Shown: positions 7,712-16,385, counted from the stretch's first letter. The stretch is DNA of 59,890 nt from Bradyrhizobium rifense (GCF_008123425.1 NZ_VSSS01000029.1:1-59890); one strand, 5' to 3'. A program made the numbers and translations. Notes: a model not told the origin generated them from the sequence alone.

Positions 7712-9898
7712 ATGAACAAGCATGTTTCTCCCAAGATGAACCGCCGCGCCTTCGTTATCGGCACCGCCGCTGTCGGCACCGGCCTCGCCATCGGCCTCGA
7801 TCTTCCGTTCGGCGGCCCCGCCGTGGTCCGCGCGGCCGCCGCCTCGCCCGAGGTCAATGCCTGGGTCGTGATCAGGCCTGACGACACCGTGGTGATCCGC
7901 ATCGCCCGCTCCGAGATGGGCCAGGGCTCGCTCACCGGCCTCGCCCAGCTCGTCGCCGAGGAGCTCGAATGCGACTGGTCGAAGGTCACGACCGAATATC
8001 CGACACCCGGCCAGAGCGTCGCCCGCAAGCGCGTCTGGGGCGATTTCTCGACCGGTGGCAGCCGCGGCATCCGCTCCTCGCAGGACTATGTCCGCAAGGG
8101 CGGCGCCACCGCGCGCGTGATGCTGATCCAGGCCGCTGCCGACGAGTGGAGGGTGCCGGCTTCCGAATGCACCGTCGCCAAGGGTGTCATTACCCATACG
8201 GCATCGGGCAAGACCACGACCTACGGCAAGGTCGCCGAGGCCGCTGCAAAGCTGACGCCGCCGGCGGAGGTCAAGCTCAAGGACCCGAAGGACTGGACCA
8301 TCGCCGGCAAGGGCTTGCTGCGGCTCGACACCGCCGACAAGACCACCGGCACGATGGTCTACGGCATCGACATCAAGCTGCCGGGCATGCTGAACGCCGC
8401 GATCAAGGACTGCCCTGTGTTCGGCGGCAAGGTGAAGAGCTTTGACGAAGCCAAGATCACCGGAATGAAAGGTGTCAAGAAGATCGTCAAGGTCGGCGAC
8501 AGCGCGGTCGCGGTCGTTGCCGACACCTGGTGGCACGCCAAGACCGCACTGGAAGCTCTGCCGATCGTCTGGGACGAAGGCGACAACGCAAAGGTCTCGA
8601 GCGAGACGATTGCGAAGTGGCTGGCGGAAGGCCTCGACGACACGCAGCCGGCCTATGTCGGCAATAAGAACGGTGATGTGAAGGCGGCCATTGCCGGCGC
8701 CGCCAAGAAGGTCGAGGCCGTCTACAACTATCCCTACCAGAACCACGCCACGATGGAGCCGATGAACGCCACCGCGCTCTACACCGCGGACAAATGCGAG
8801 GTCTGGTGCGGCACGCAGAATGGCGAAGCGGCCTTCGCGGCGGTGCTTGAGGCCTCCGGCCTGCCGGCGGAAAAGTGCGACGTGCACAAGGTGATGCTGG
8901 GCGGCGGCTTCGGCCGGCGCGGCATGACGGACTATGTCCGCCAGGCGGTTGCGATCGCCAAGCAGATGCCGGGCACGCCGATCAAGCTGTTGTGGTCGCG
9001 CGAAGAGGACATGACGCACGGCAGGTATCACCCGATCACCCAGTGCAAGATGACCGGCGCGTTCGATGCCGACAACAATCTGATCGCGCTGCACTACCGC
9101 CTGTCCGGGCAATCCATCCTGTTCTCGGTGCGCCCCGACGCGCTGCAGAACGGCATGGATCCGGCGGCATTCCAGGGCGTCGCCCAATCCGGCGAAGCCG
9201 CGCTCGGCTACTCGGTGCCCAACCTCCTGGTCGAGCATTCGATGCGCAACCCGCACGTTCCGCCCGGCTTCTGGCGCGGCGTGAACGTCAATCACAACGC
9301 GATCTACATGGAATGCTTCATGGACGAGCTCGCCCATGCCGCAGGCCAGGACCCGCTCGAATTCCGCCGCAAGCTGATGGGCAAGAACCCCAAGCATCTG
9401 GCGGTGCTCAATGCGGTGGCCGAGAAGATCGGCTGGACCACGCCGGCGCCACAAGGCGTCTATCGCGGCATTGCGCAGGTGATGGGCTATGGCAGCTACG
9501 TCGCCGGCGCCGCCGAAATCTCGGTGACCGACGGCAGCAAGATCAAGGTGCTTCGCATCGTCGCCTCCACCGACCCCGGCTACGTCGTCAATCCGGCGCA
9601 GGTGGAGCGGCAGATCGCGGGCTCCTTCGTCTATGGCCTCTCGGCGCTGTTCTACGGCGGCTGCACCGTCAAGGACGGCCGCATCGAGCAAACCAACTTC
9701 GACACCTTCAACTCGATGCGCATCAACGAGATGCCGAAAGTTGAGTCGGTGATGGTGCCGAGCGGCGGGTTCTGGGGCGGTGTCGGCGAGCCGACCATCG
9801 GTGTTGCGGCGCCTGCGGTGCTGAACGCCTATTTCGCAGCGACGGGCAAGCGCATCCGCTCGGTTCCGCTGCGCGACCAGAACATCAGCTTCGCGTAA
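7712..9898 (+). CDS. Molybdopterin-binding catalytic subunit (isoquinoline 1-oxidoreductase beta type)
   Basis: A 728-residue large subunit that hydroxylates an aldehyde or N-heterocycle using water. A Tat-like leader (NRRAFVIGTAAVGTGLAIG, residues 10-28) predicts export of the folded, cofactor-loaded complex, with the small subunit carried along. GGGFGRR and the QNHATMEPMNATA segment are typical of the cofactor-binding domains, and GVGEPTIGVAAPA near the end carries the conserved catalytic Glu. AAAGGAG precedes ATG 7712 at good spacing. It forms an operon with the iron-sulfur subunit. A strong inverted repeat follows the stop, so the sox-like genes downstream may be a separate transcript. 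The electron acceptor could be a cytochrome, but none is encoded immediately next to it. Confidence 0.92.
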   Translation: MNKHVSPKMNRRAFVIGTAAVGTGLAIGLDLPFGGPAVVRAAAASPEVNAWVVIRPDDTVVIRIARSEMGQGSLTGLAQLVAEELECDWSKVTTEYPTPGQSVARKRVWGDFSTGGSRGIRSSQDYVRKGGATARVMLIQAAADEWRVPASECTVAKGVITHTASGKTTTYGKVAEAAAKLTPPAEVKLKDPKDWTIAGKGLLRLDTADKTTGTMVYGIDIKLPGMLNAAIKDCPVFGGKVKSFDEAKITGMKGVKKIVKVGDSAVAVVADTWWHAKTALEALPIVWDEGDNAKVSSETIAKWLAEGLDDTQPAYVGNKNGDVKAAIAGAAKKVEAVYNYPYQNHATMEPMNATALYTADKCEVWCGTQNGEAAFAAVLEASGLPAEKCDVHKVMLGGGFGRRGMTDYVRQAVAIAKQMPGTPIKLLWSREEDMTHGRYHPITQCKMTGAFDADNNLIALHYRLSGQSILFSVRPDALQNGMDPAAFQGVAQSGEAALGYSVPNLLVEHSMRNPHVPPGFWRGVNVNHNAIYMECFMDELAHAAGQDPLEFRRKLMGKNPKHLAVLNAVAEKIGWTTPAPQGVYRGIAQVMGYGSYVAGAAEISVTDGSKIKVLRIVASTDPGYVVNPAQVERQIAGSFVYGLSALFYGGCTVKDGRIEQTNFDTFNSMRINEMPKVESVMVPSGGFWGGVGEPTIGVAAPAVLNAYFAATGKRIRSVPLRDQNISFA

Positions 9899-9903
9899 GA
9901 AAA

Positions 9904-9932
9904 GCCGCGGCGGCCATTATGGCCGCCGCGGC
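9904..9932 (+). terminator. Perfect 13-bp inverted repeat, terminator-like
   Basis: GCCGCGGCGGCCA (9904-9916) is exactly complementary to TGGCCGCCGCGGC (9920-9932) with a 3-nt loop. There is no T-run after it, so it may be a weak or Rho-assisted terminator, or a processing/stabilising stem between the hydroxylase genes and the sox-like operon. It also makes a start at ATG 9919, in the right arm, unlikely. Confidence 0.6.
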
Positions 9933-9951
9933 ACTTGCCTGGATGATCCGC

Positions 9952-11226
9952 ATGACCACGCGACCGATGACACGGCGAACTGCCGTGCTCGGCATCACCG
10001 CCGCGACCGCGACATTGGCGCGGCCATCGGTCTTGCGTGCGCAATCGACAGGCCGCGTCGTCGTGGTCGGTGGCGGCTTCGGCGGCGCGGCCTGCGCCCG
10101 CGCGCTCAAGCGCGCGCAAGCAGACTTGCAGGTCATCCTGATCGAGCCCAATGCGGTCTTCACCTCCTGCCCCCTGAGCAACGAGGTGATCGCGGGCCTG
10201 CGCGACATCGAAGTGCAGCAGTTTGACTACGACAAGCTGGCAGCCGAGGGCGTCACCGTGATCGGCCAGGCCGTGACCACCATCGAGTCGCAGCTGCGTA
10301 GCGTCCTGACGGCCGATGGCGTCGCCCTGCCCTATGACCGTCTCGTGCTCTCGCCCGGGATCGATTTCCACTTCGAGGCCCTACCCGGCTATGACGAGGC
10401 CGCGTCTGAAAAGATGCCGCACGCCTGGAAGGCCGGCGCGCAGACGCTGCTGCTGCGCAGGCAGCTGGAGGCGATGGACGACGGCGGCACCGTCGCCATC
10501 GCGGTTCCTGCCAATCCCTCGCGCTGTCCGCCGGCTCCTTACGAGCGCGCCAGCCTGATCGCGCATTATTTGAAGACCAGGAAGCCGCGCTCGAAAGTGC
10601 TGATCCTCGATGCCAAGGACAATTTCTCGCAGCAGCGGCTGTTCGAGAAGGCCTGGAAGGAGCTCTACGGCGACATGATCGAGCGCATCGGCCTGTCGCA
10701 AGGCGGCCGCGTCACCTCGGTCGATCCCGCGACCAAAACCATCGTCACCGAGTTCGGCAACTACACGCCCGATGTCGCCAACGTCATCCCGCCGCAGCGC
10801 GCGGGGCGCATTGCCGAGATCGCCGGCGTAACTGACGCCACCGGCTGGTGTCCGATCGATCCTGTCACCTTCGAGTCGAAGCTCGTCAAAAACGTCCACG
10901 TCATCGGCGACGCCTGCCTCGGCGGCGGCATCCCGAAATCAGCGTCGGCCGCGAGCGCGCAAGGCAAGGCTTGTGCTGCGGCCATCGTCAACCTGCTCGC
11001 CGGCCGCGCGCCGGAGGCGCCACGGCTGACCGGCGTCTGCTACAACACCGTCGCGCCCGGCTACGGCTTCTCGCTCGCCGGCAATTACCAGCCGAGAGGC
11101 GACATCTTTGCCGAAGTCGAGGGCGGCGCGACGAGCCCGGTCGATGCACCGCGCGAACTGCGCGCCCGCGAGGCGTCCGAGGCGGAGCGCTGGTTTCAAA
11201 CCATCACGGCGGACACCTTTGGCTAG
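9952..11226 (+). CDS. FccB/SoxF-type sulfide dehydrogenase flavoprotein
   Basis: A 424-residue periplasmic FAD protein of the flavocytochrome c sulfide dehydrogenase family. MTRRTAVLGITAATATLA forms a Tat-like signal; the FAD dinucleotide fold follows at VVVVGGGFGGAACAR. The two redox cysteines of the family are visible in SRCPPAPYERAS and GKACAAA. In the classic enzyme the partner is a c-type cytochrome (FccA) that takes electrons from oxidised sulfide; no fccA is here, as for SoxF, which is encoded with sox genes and stimulates the Sox system. Start uncertain: in-frame ATGs at 9943, 9952 and 9967 all keep the Tat motif. The stop overlaps the soxX start, so translation is probably coupled. 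Confidence 0.88.
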   Translation: MTTRPMTRRTAVLGITAATATLARPSVLRAQSTGRVVVVGGGFGGAACARALKRAQADLQVILIEPNAVFTSCPLSNEVIAGLRDIEVQQFDYDKLAAEGVTVIGQAVTTIESQLRSVLTADGVALPYDRLVLSPGIDFHFEALPGYDEAASEKMPHAWKAGAQTLLLRRQLEAMDDGGTVAIAVPANPSRCPPAPYERASLIAHYLKTRKPRSKVLILDAKDNFSQQRLFEKAWKELYGDMIERIGLSQGGRVTSVDPATKTIVTEFGNYTPDVANVIPPQRAGRIAEIAGVTDATGWCPIDPVTFESKLVKNVHVIGDACLGGGIPKSASAASAQGKACAAAIVNLLAGRAPEAPRLTGVCYNTVAPGYGFSLAGNYQPRGDIFAEVEGGATSPVDAPRELRAREASEAERWFQTITADTFG

Positions 11227-11668
11227 GTCGATAGTCCACACCGCTGCGTTGATCGCCAGTCTCGCGTTCGTGGCCAACGCACGCGCAGAGGGGCTCGCGC
11301 CCTATGAGATCATTGGCGACGGCATCGCGGAATCGCTCACAGGCGCCCCCGGCGATGCCGCGCGCGGGCGCGCGCTGGTGCTGGCGCGCACGACGACCTG
11401 TATCCTCTGCCATTCCGGCCCCTTCCCTGAAACGCGGTTCCAGGGCGACCTCGCGCCTGATCTCACCGGCGCGGGGAACCGCTGGACGGTGAGCCAGTTG
11501 CGGCTTCGGATGGTTGACGCCGCGCGCTTCAACCCGGACACCATCATGCCGTCCTACTATCGAGCGGACGGCCTCGTCCGCGTCGGACGCAATTTCGCCG
11601 GCAAGCCGATATTGTCGGCCGCGGAGATCGAGGACATCGTGGCCTATCTTGCAACACTTCGGGACTAG
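11219..11668 (+). CDS. soxX: SoxX, monohaem c-type cytochrome of the SoxAX complex
   Basis: A 149-residue secreted cytochrome. Residues 1-23 are a Sec signal peptide ending in ANARA. Haem attaches at CILCH (C61, C64, H65); GDLAPDLTGAGNRW and the downstream Met of TIMPSYYR fit SoxX. Together with SoxA it forms the haem enzyme that couples a sulfur substrate to the SoxY swinging arm. The only start that keeps the signal peptide is TTG 11219, which overlaps the end of the flavoprotein gene by eight bases, so initiation likely depends on upstream translation. The gene is shorter than many SoxX proteins but complete. Confidence 0.88.
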   Translation: MARSIVHTAALIASLAFVANARAEGLAPYEIIGDGIAESLTGAPGDAARGRALVLARTTTCILCHSGPFPETRFQGDLAPDLTGAGNRWTVSQLRLRMVDAARFNPDTIMPSYYRADGLVRVGRNFAGKPILSAAEIEDIVAYLATLRD

Positions 11669-11676
11669 GACTGTTC

Positions 11677-12135
11677 ATGCGAACCACGCGACGACAATTT
11701 CTAAGCCTGGCTGGCAGTGTCACCGTCATCCCGATCGTTACACTACGGCCGCTCGAAGCAACGCCTGCGATGCTCAACACGGCCGTCCGAAACATCGTCG
11801 GCGAAGCGCCAATTCACACCGGCAAGGTCAAGCTCGACATTCCGCCGCTGGTCGAGAACGGCAACACGGTGCCGATGACGGTGAGCGTCGCGAGCCCGAT
11901 GACGGCGGACGATTACGTCAAGAGCATCCACGTCTTCAACGAGAAGAACCCGCAGCCGAACATCGGTAATTTCTATCTGAACCCATCGTCCGGCCGTGCC
12001 CAGATCTCGACGCGGATCCGGCTCGCTGACACCCAGAAGGTGGTCGCGATCGCGCGCCTGTCCGACGATAGCTTCTGGCAGGTCGCAGCGGATATTGTCG
12101 TGACACTGGCCGCCTGCACCGAGGAGGTGAACTGA
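11677..12135 (+). CDS. soxY: SoxY-related carrier protein with AACTE arm instead of GGCGG
   Basis: A 152-residue periplasmic protein with an N-terminal twin-arginine-type leader (TTRRQFLSLAG) and a SoxY fold (VKSIHVFNEKNPQPNIGNFY, STRIRLADTQKVVAIARLSD). In ordinary SoxY the chain ends in GGCGG, a flexible arm whose Cys carries the sulfur substrate. Here it ends LAACTEEVN with a single Cys at 147, three extra residues after the arm motif and no glycines. This matches what I remember as the SoxY-related AACIE-arm group, though I cannot check that. The gene overlaps soxZ by one base, consistent with a SoxYZ-like heterodimer. The cargo may differ from thiosulfate-derived sulfur. Confidence 0.85.
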   Translation: MRTTRRQFLSLAGSVTVIPIVTLRPLEATPAMLNTAVRNIVGEAPIHTGKVKLDIPPLVENGNTVPMTVSVASPMTADDYVKSIHVFNEKNPQPNIGNFYLNPSSGRAQISTRIRLADTQKVVAIARLSDDSFWQVAADIVVTLAACTEEVN

Positions 12136-12452
12136 TGGCCGCGCTCATCAACGTTCCCGCAAAGGCCAAACGCGGCGATATCATCGAGATCCGCACGCTG
12201 ACCTCGCACATCATGGAAACCGGCTTTCGCCACACCATGGACGGTGCACTGGTGCCGCGCGACATCATCACGAGCTTCACCTGCCGCTACAACGGCGCCG
12301 AGATCTTCCGCGCCGATCTGTTTCCGGCCATCGCCGCCAATCCGTATCTGTCCTTCTTCACGGTCGCCAAAGAGAGCGGCAAGTTCGAATTCGAATGGAT
12401 CGGCGACAACGGCTATTCGTCCACCGCATCGGCATCGATCACGGTCGAATGA
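12135..12452 (+). CDS. soxZ: SoxZ, partner of the SoxY carrier
   Basis: A 105-residue protein with no signal peptide, as usual, because SoxZ is exported bound to the Tat-dependent SoxY. It has the family's immunoglobulin-like beta sandwich, with the conserved GDIIEIRTLTSHIMETGFR near the start and FTVAKESGKFEFEW later. Start ATG 12135 overlaps the soxY stop by one base. Length is normal, and nothing in the sequence suggests loss of function. It binds SoxY and shapes access of SoxAX to the arm cysteine. Confidence 0.93.
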   Translation: MAALINVPAKAKRGDIIEIRTLTSHIMETGFRHTMDGALVPRDIITSFTCRYNGAEIFRADLFPAIAANPYLSFFTVAKESGKFEFEWIGDNGYSSTASASITVE

Positions 12453-13228
12453 ATTTTTGGCGCGCGATAGTGCTGGCGGCGCTTGTCGCCACGGCCCCTG
12501 CCCCGCTCGCCGGTGAAATCCCGCCCGATGCGCGCCGCTCCGGCTATTCCTTCATGGGCCCCGATACGCGCGCCATGCAGGATGACGACACCTCCAGTCC
12601 GGGCATGCTGTTCGTGCTCGACGGCGAGACGCTGTGGACGAAGAAGGCGGGCAGCGCGGACAAGGCGTGCGCGGACTGCCATGGCGATGCGCGAAGCAGC
12701 ATGAAGGGCGTCGCGGCCCGCTACCCCGCCTTCGACAAGGCGCTGGCGCGCCCCGTCACGCTCGACCAGCGCATCAACCTCTGCCGCGCCAATCATCAGC
12801 AGGCGGCACCGCTGCCCTACGAGAGCCGCGACATCCTGGCGCTCTCCGCCTTCGTTGCCCACCAATCGCGCGGCGTCGCAATCACCGCCGGCGACGATCC
12901 ACAACTCAAACCCTTCATCGAGCAAGGCCGCAATCTCTTCATGCAGCGTGAGGGTCAACTCAACCTGGCCTGCACCAATTGCCACGACGACAACTTTGAG
13001 AAGCGCCTCGCGGGCTCGCCGATCACGCAAGCGCAGCCGACAGGCTATCCGCTCTATCGGCTGGAATGGCAGACGCTGGGATCGCTGGAGCGGCGGTTGC
13101 GCAGCTGCATGACCGGCGTCCGCGCCCAGGCCTATGATTACGGCGCACCCGAGCTGGTCGCGCTCGAGCTCTATCTGATGGCGCGCGCACGCGGTATGCC
13201 GATGGAAACGCCAGCGGTGCGACCGTAA
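12449..13228 (+). CDS. soxA: SoxA, dihaem cytochrome c of the SoxAX complex
   Basis: A 259-residue secreted protein with a signal peptide (residues 1-21) and two haem-binding motifs, CADCH (74-78) and CTNCH (175-179). The active-site Cys that becomes the persulfide haem ligand is present as RSCMTGVRA (C220), and RINLCR (C112) is the conserved structural Cys. With SoxX it would attach a sulfur compound to the SoxY Cys. The ATG overlaps the soxZ stop by four bases. The operon ends here: soxB (thiosulfohydrolase) and soxCD do not follow, so a complete thiosulfate-oxidising system is not encoded in this window. Confidence 0.92.
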   Translation: MNFWRAIVLAALVATAPAPLAGEIPPDARRSGYSFMGPDTRAMQDDDTSSPGMLFVLDGETLWTKKAGSADKACADCHGDARSSMKGVAARYPAFDKALARPVTLDQRINLCRANHQQAAPLPYESRDILALSAFVAHQSRGVAITAGDDPQLKPFIEQGRNLFMQREGQLNLACTNCHDDNFEKRLAGSPITQAQPTGYPLYRLEWQTLGSLERRLRSCMTGVRAQAYDYGAPELVALELYLMARARGMPMETPAVRP

Positions 13229-13306
13229 CGCCCAAATTAGGGCTAGGCAGGCGTGGAACGGTCGCTAGTATCCCCCCAAAGAATTGAATCAAAGGGAGGG
13301 ACTAAA

Positions 13307-14629
13307 GTGGCTGACCATAAAATCTCGCGCCGCACGCTGTTGACGGGCACCGCTGCGGCTGGCGCGCTCAGCCTGACCGGGCTCCCGGCGCGCGCCGAGG
13401 TAAATTGGAAGAAATACGCAGGCACCAAGCTGGAGGTGATCCTCGCCAAAGGCCCGCGCGGCGATAATCTGCAAAAATACGTCAAGGAATTCACCGAGCT
13501 CACCGGCATCCAGGTCGAATCCGAGCAGATTCCCGAGCAGCAGCAGCGCCAGAAATGCGTCATCGAGCTCACCTCGGGCCGGCCGAGCTTTGACGTCGTC
13601 CATATCAGCTATCACGTGCAGAAGCGGCAGTTCGAGAAAGCCGGTTGGCTCGCCGATATGACGCCCTTCATGAAGGATCCGACGCTGACCGCGCCCGATC
13701 TCGTCGAGAGCGATTTCTCGGCCGCCGGCCTGCAATACGCCAAGAACGACAAGGGCCAGATGCTGTCGCTGCCCTGGTCAGTCGACTATTTCATCCTCTA
13801 CTACAACAAGGAGCTCTTCCAGAAGAAGGGTGTCGCCGTCCCCAAGACCCTCGACGAGATGCTCGCGGCCGCGGAGAAGCTCACCGACGCCAAGGAAGGC
13901 ACCTTCGGCTTCGTCGGGCGCGGCTTGCGCAACGCCAACATGACGTTGTGGACCAATTTCTTCCTCAACTATGGCGGTGAATTCCTCGACGCCAAGGGCA
14001 ACATCCTGACCGACGGTCCTGAAGCCATCGAGGCCACCAAGCTCTACCAGGCACTGCTGACGAAGGTGGCTCCGCCCGGTGTTGCCGGCTTCAACTGGAT
14101 GGAGTCGATGGCCTCGTTCACGCAAGGACGTTCAGCGATGTGGATCGACGGTGTCGGCTGGGCGCCGCCGCTGGAAGATCCGGCCGCCTCGCGCGTGGTC
14201 GGCAAAGTCGGCTACACCGTGGTGCCTGCCGGACCGAAGGGGCAGTATTCGGCCACCTATGGCGACGGCATCGGTATTCCAGCGGCGAGCAAGAACAAGG
14301 AAGCGGCCTATCTGCTCTGCCAGTGGATCGTCTCGAAGCAGCAGGGCGCGCGGCTGTTGCAGGCCGGCGGCGGCGTGCCGTTCCGCAGCTCGATCCTGAA
14401 TGACGCCGAAGTCCAGAAGGGCGTGAAGACCAAGGAGTGGCTGCAGTCGGTGATCGATTCCGGCAAGATCAGCAAGCTTGGCCTGCCCGTCGTGATCCCG
14501 GTCGCCGAATTCCGCGACATCGTCGGCGCGGCGATCACCGCCACGCTGTCCGGCGCCGATCCCGCAACTGAACTGAAAAAGGCCAACGACCAGTTCCGGC
14601 CGATCCTGGAGCGTAGCGAAAAGGCGTGA
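13307..14629 (+). CDS. ABC transporter solute-binding protein, sugar type
   Basis: A 440-residue periplasmic receptor of the family 1 (maltose/sorbitol-like) class. A Tat-like leader (SRRTLLTGTAAAGALSLTG) is cleaved near ARA-EV. The body shows typical features: FTELTGIQVESEQIP, LSLPWSVDYFILYYNKELF and FTQGRSAMWIDG. The ligand is probably a sugar, polyol or glycerol phosphate-like solute, not determinable here. GTG 13307 is chosen as start because AGGGAGG lies just upstream; an in-frame ATG at 13253 would put 18 residues before the leader. The next gene's GTG start overlaps this stop by four bases. The gene lies 78 bases after soxA and could be on the same transcript or its own. Confidence 0.9.
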   Translation: MADHKISRRTLLTGTAAAGALSLTGLPARAEVNWKKYAGTKLEVILAKGPRGDNLQKYVKEFTELTGIQVESEQIPEQQQRQKCVIELTSGRPSFDVVHISYHVQKRQFEKAGWLADMTPFMKDPTLTAPDLVESDFSAAGLQYAKNDKGQMLSLPWSVDYFILYYNKELFQKKGVAVPKTLDEMLAAAEKLTDAKEGTFGFVGRGLRNANMTLWTNFFLNYGGEFLDAKGNILTDGPEAIEATKLYQALLTKVAPPGVAGFNWMESMASFTQGRSAMWIDGVGWAPPLEDPAASRVVGKVGYTVVPAGPKGQYSATYGDGIGIPAASKNKEAAYLLCQWIVSKQQGARLLQAGGGVPFRSSILNDAEVQKGVKTKEWLQSVIDSGKISKLGLPVVIPVAEFRDIVGAAITATLSGADPATELKKANDQFRPILERSEKA

Positions 14630-15564
14630 GTACGTTGATACAATCGACTCCGGCCGCGGCACAGTCTGATGCCGCGCCGGAGAAGGAATTGCGACCACCG
14701 TCCTACTGGCCGTTTGTGGTGCCGGCGCTGGTTGTCGTGCTCGCGATCATCATCTTCCCGTGGGTGTTCACGATCTGGATGAGCCTGAACGAATGGAAGG
14801 TCGGTTCGGCGACCACCTTCGTCGGGTTCTCCAACTATCTGCGGCTGACCAGCGATCCCCGCTTCATCGAGGCGATCGGACATACGCTGGTCTACACCGT
14901 GCTGTCGGTGCTGCTGCCGCTCGTGTTCGGCACGTTCGCGGCCGTGGTGTTTCACCAGAAATTCGCCGGCCGCGGCTTCCTGCGCGGCGTCTTCATCATG
15001 CCGATGATGGCCACGCCCGTGGCGATCGCGCTGGTCTGGACCATGATGTTCCACCCGCAGCTCGGCGTGCTCAACTATCTGCTGTCGCTGGTCGGGATCC
15101 CTCCGCAGCTCTGGGTGTTTCATCCGGCAACCGTCATTCCCTCGCTGGTGCTGGTCGAGACCTGGCAATGGACGCCGCTCGTCATGCTGATCGTGCTCGG
15201 CGGCCTCGCCGCGATCCCGACCGAACCTTACGAGAGCGCGCAGATCGACGGCGCCAGCCTGTGGCAGGTGTTCCGCTTCATCACCCTGCCGCTGATCATG
15301 CCGTTCCTGTTCATCGCCGGCATGATCCGCATGATCGACGCGGTGAAGAGTTTTGACATCATCTTCGCAATCACGCAGGGCGGACCAGGCTCAGCGTCGG
15401 AGACGATCAACCTCTATCTCTACAGCGTCGCGTTCATCTACTATGACCTCGGCTACGGCTCGGCGATCGCGGTCGTATTCTTCCTGCTGATTGTCCTGCT
15501 TGCGGCGGTGATGCTCTACGCCCGCCAGCGCATGCTGTGGACCGAGATCGCGAGCGACGCATGA
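14626..15564 (+). CDS. ABC sugar-transporter permease, MalF/UgpA type
   Basis: A 312-residue inner-membrane permease with a short polar N-terminus and six predicted transmembrane helices. The cytoplasmic EAA loop, which docks the ATPase, is visible as YESAQIDGASLWQVFRFITLPL. It starts at GTG 14626 within the stop codon of the binding-protein gene and overlaps the next permease by four bases, which argues for a single operon and 1:1 production. It should pair with the following gene to form the translocation pore. No ATP-binding subunit is encoded here. Confidence 0.92.
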   Translation: MSTLIQSTPAAAQSDAAPEKELRPPSYWPFVVPALVVVLAIIIFPWVFTIWMSLNEWKVGSATTFVGFSNYLRLTSDPRFIEAIGHTLVYTVLSVLLPLVFGTFAAVVFHQKFAGRGFLRGVFIMPMMATPVAIALVWTMMFHPQLGVLNYLLSLVGIPPQLWVFHPATVIPSLVLVETWQWTPLVMLIVLGGLAAIPTEPYESAQIDGASLWQVFRFITLPLIMPFLFIAGMIRMIDAVKSFDIIFAITQGGPGSASETINLYLYSVAFIYYDLGYGSAIAVVFFLLIVLLAAVMLYARQRMLWTEIASDA

Positions 15565-16385
15565 GCCCGAAGCAAATCATCGGCAGGATCGGCCTGTGGT
15601 TCGCGGTGCTCGTCATCGTGTCGCCGGCGATCCTGTTCTTCCTCTGGATGCTGTCGCTCTCGCTCAAATTCGAGATCGATAATGCCTCCTACCCGCCGGT
15701 GTTCATCCCCGAGCATGTCGCCTGGAAGAACTATACCGACGTGCTCGCCTCCAACCGCTTCCTGACCTATTTCGTCAACAGCCTGATCGTGACCGGCAGC
15801 GCGACTGTACTCGCGCTCGTGATCGGCGTCCCCGCCGGCTACGGCATCGCGCGCATGGCTGCGCACAAATCCGCAATCGTGATCCTGATCGCCCGCATCA
15901 CGCCCGGCCTGTCCTATTTGATTCCGCTGTTCCTGATGTTCCAGTGGCTCGGCTTGCTCGGCACGCTGGTGCCGCAGATCATCATTCACCTCGTGGTGAC
16001 GGTACCGATCGTGATCTGGATCATGATCGGCTATTTCGAGACCACGCCGATGGAGCTGGAGGAAGCCGCGCTGATCGACGGCGCCACGCGCTGGCAGGTG
16101 TTCCGCCACGTCGCGCTGCCGATTGCAAAACCCGGCATCGCGGTCGCCTTCATTCTCGCGGTGATCTTCTCCTGGAACAATTTTGTGTTCGGCATCGTGC
16201 TGGCGGGACGCGAGACCCGCACCCTGCCCGTTGCCGTCTACAACATGATCTCGTTCGACCAGCTGAGCTGGGGCCCGCTGGCCGCCGCCGCGCTGATCGT
16301 CACGCTCCCGGTGCTGCTGCTGACGGTGTTCGCCCAGCGGCAGATCGTGGCCGGGCTCACCGCGGGTGCGGTCAAGGGCGGGTAG
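15561..16385 (+). CDS. ABC sugar-transporter permease, MalG/UgpE type
   Basis: A 274-residue second permease with six hydrophobic segments and the EAA loop ELEEAALIDGATRWQVFRHV, the docking site for a MalK/UgpC-type ATPase. ATG 15561 overlaps the previous stop by four bases (ATGA); upstream in-frame codons would be inside that gene. The operon appears to end here, since 140 bases of non-coding DNA with a new promoter follow. The transporter must therefore borrow an ATPase encoded elsewhere, as is known for some sugar importers that share one MsmK/UgpC-like protein. Confidence 0.92.
   Translation: MSPKQIIGRIGLWFAVLVIVSPAILFFLWMLSLSLKFEIDNASYPPVFIPEHVAWKNYTDVLASNRFLTYFVNSLIVTGSATVLALVIGVPAGYGIARMAAHKSAIVILIARITPGLSYLIPLFLMFQWLGLLGTLVPQIIIHLVVTVPIVIWIMIGYFETTPMELEEAALIDGATRWQVFRHVALPIAKPGIAVAFILAVIFSWNNFVFGIVLAGRETRTLPVAVYNMISFDQLSWGPLAAAALIVTLPVLLLTVFAQRQIVAGLTAGAVKGG

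Noticed and set aside
7259..9691. 810-residue ORF antisense to the molybdenum hydroxylase genes
   Set aside because: Long antisense frames are common in high-GC genes; its His/Arg/Asp-rich composition is typical of a shadow.
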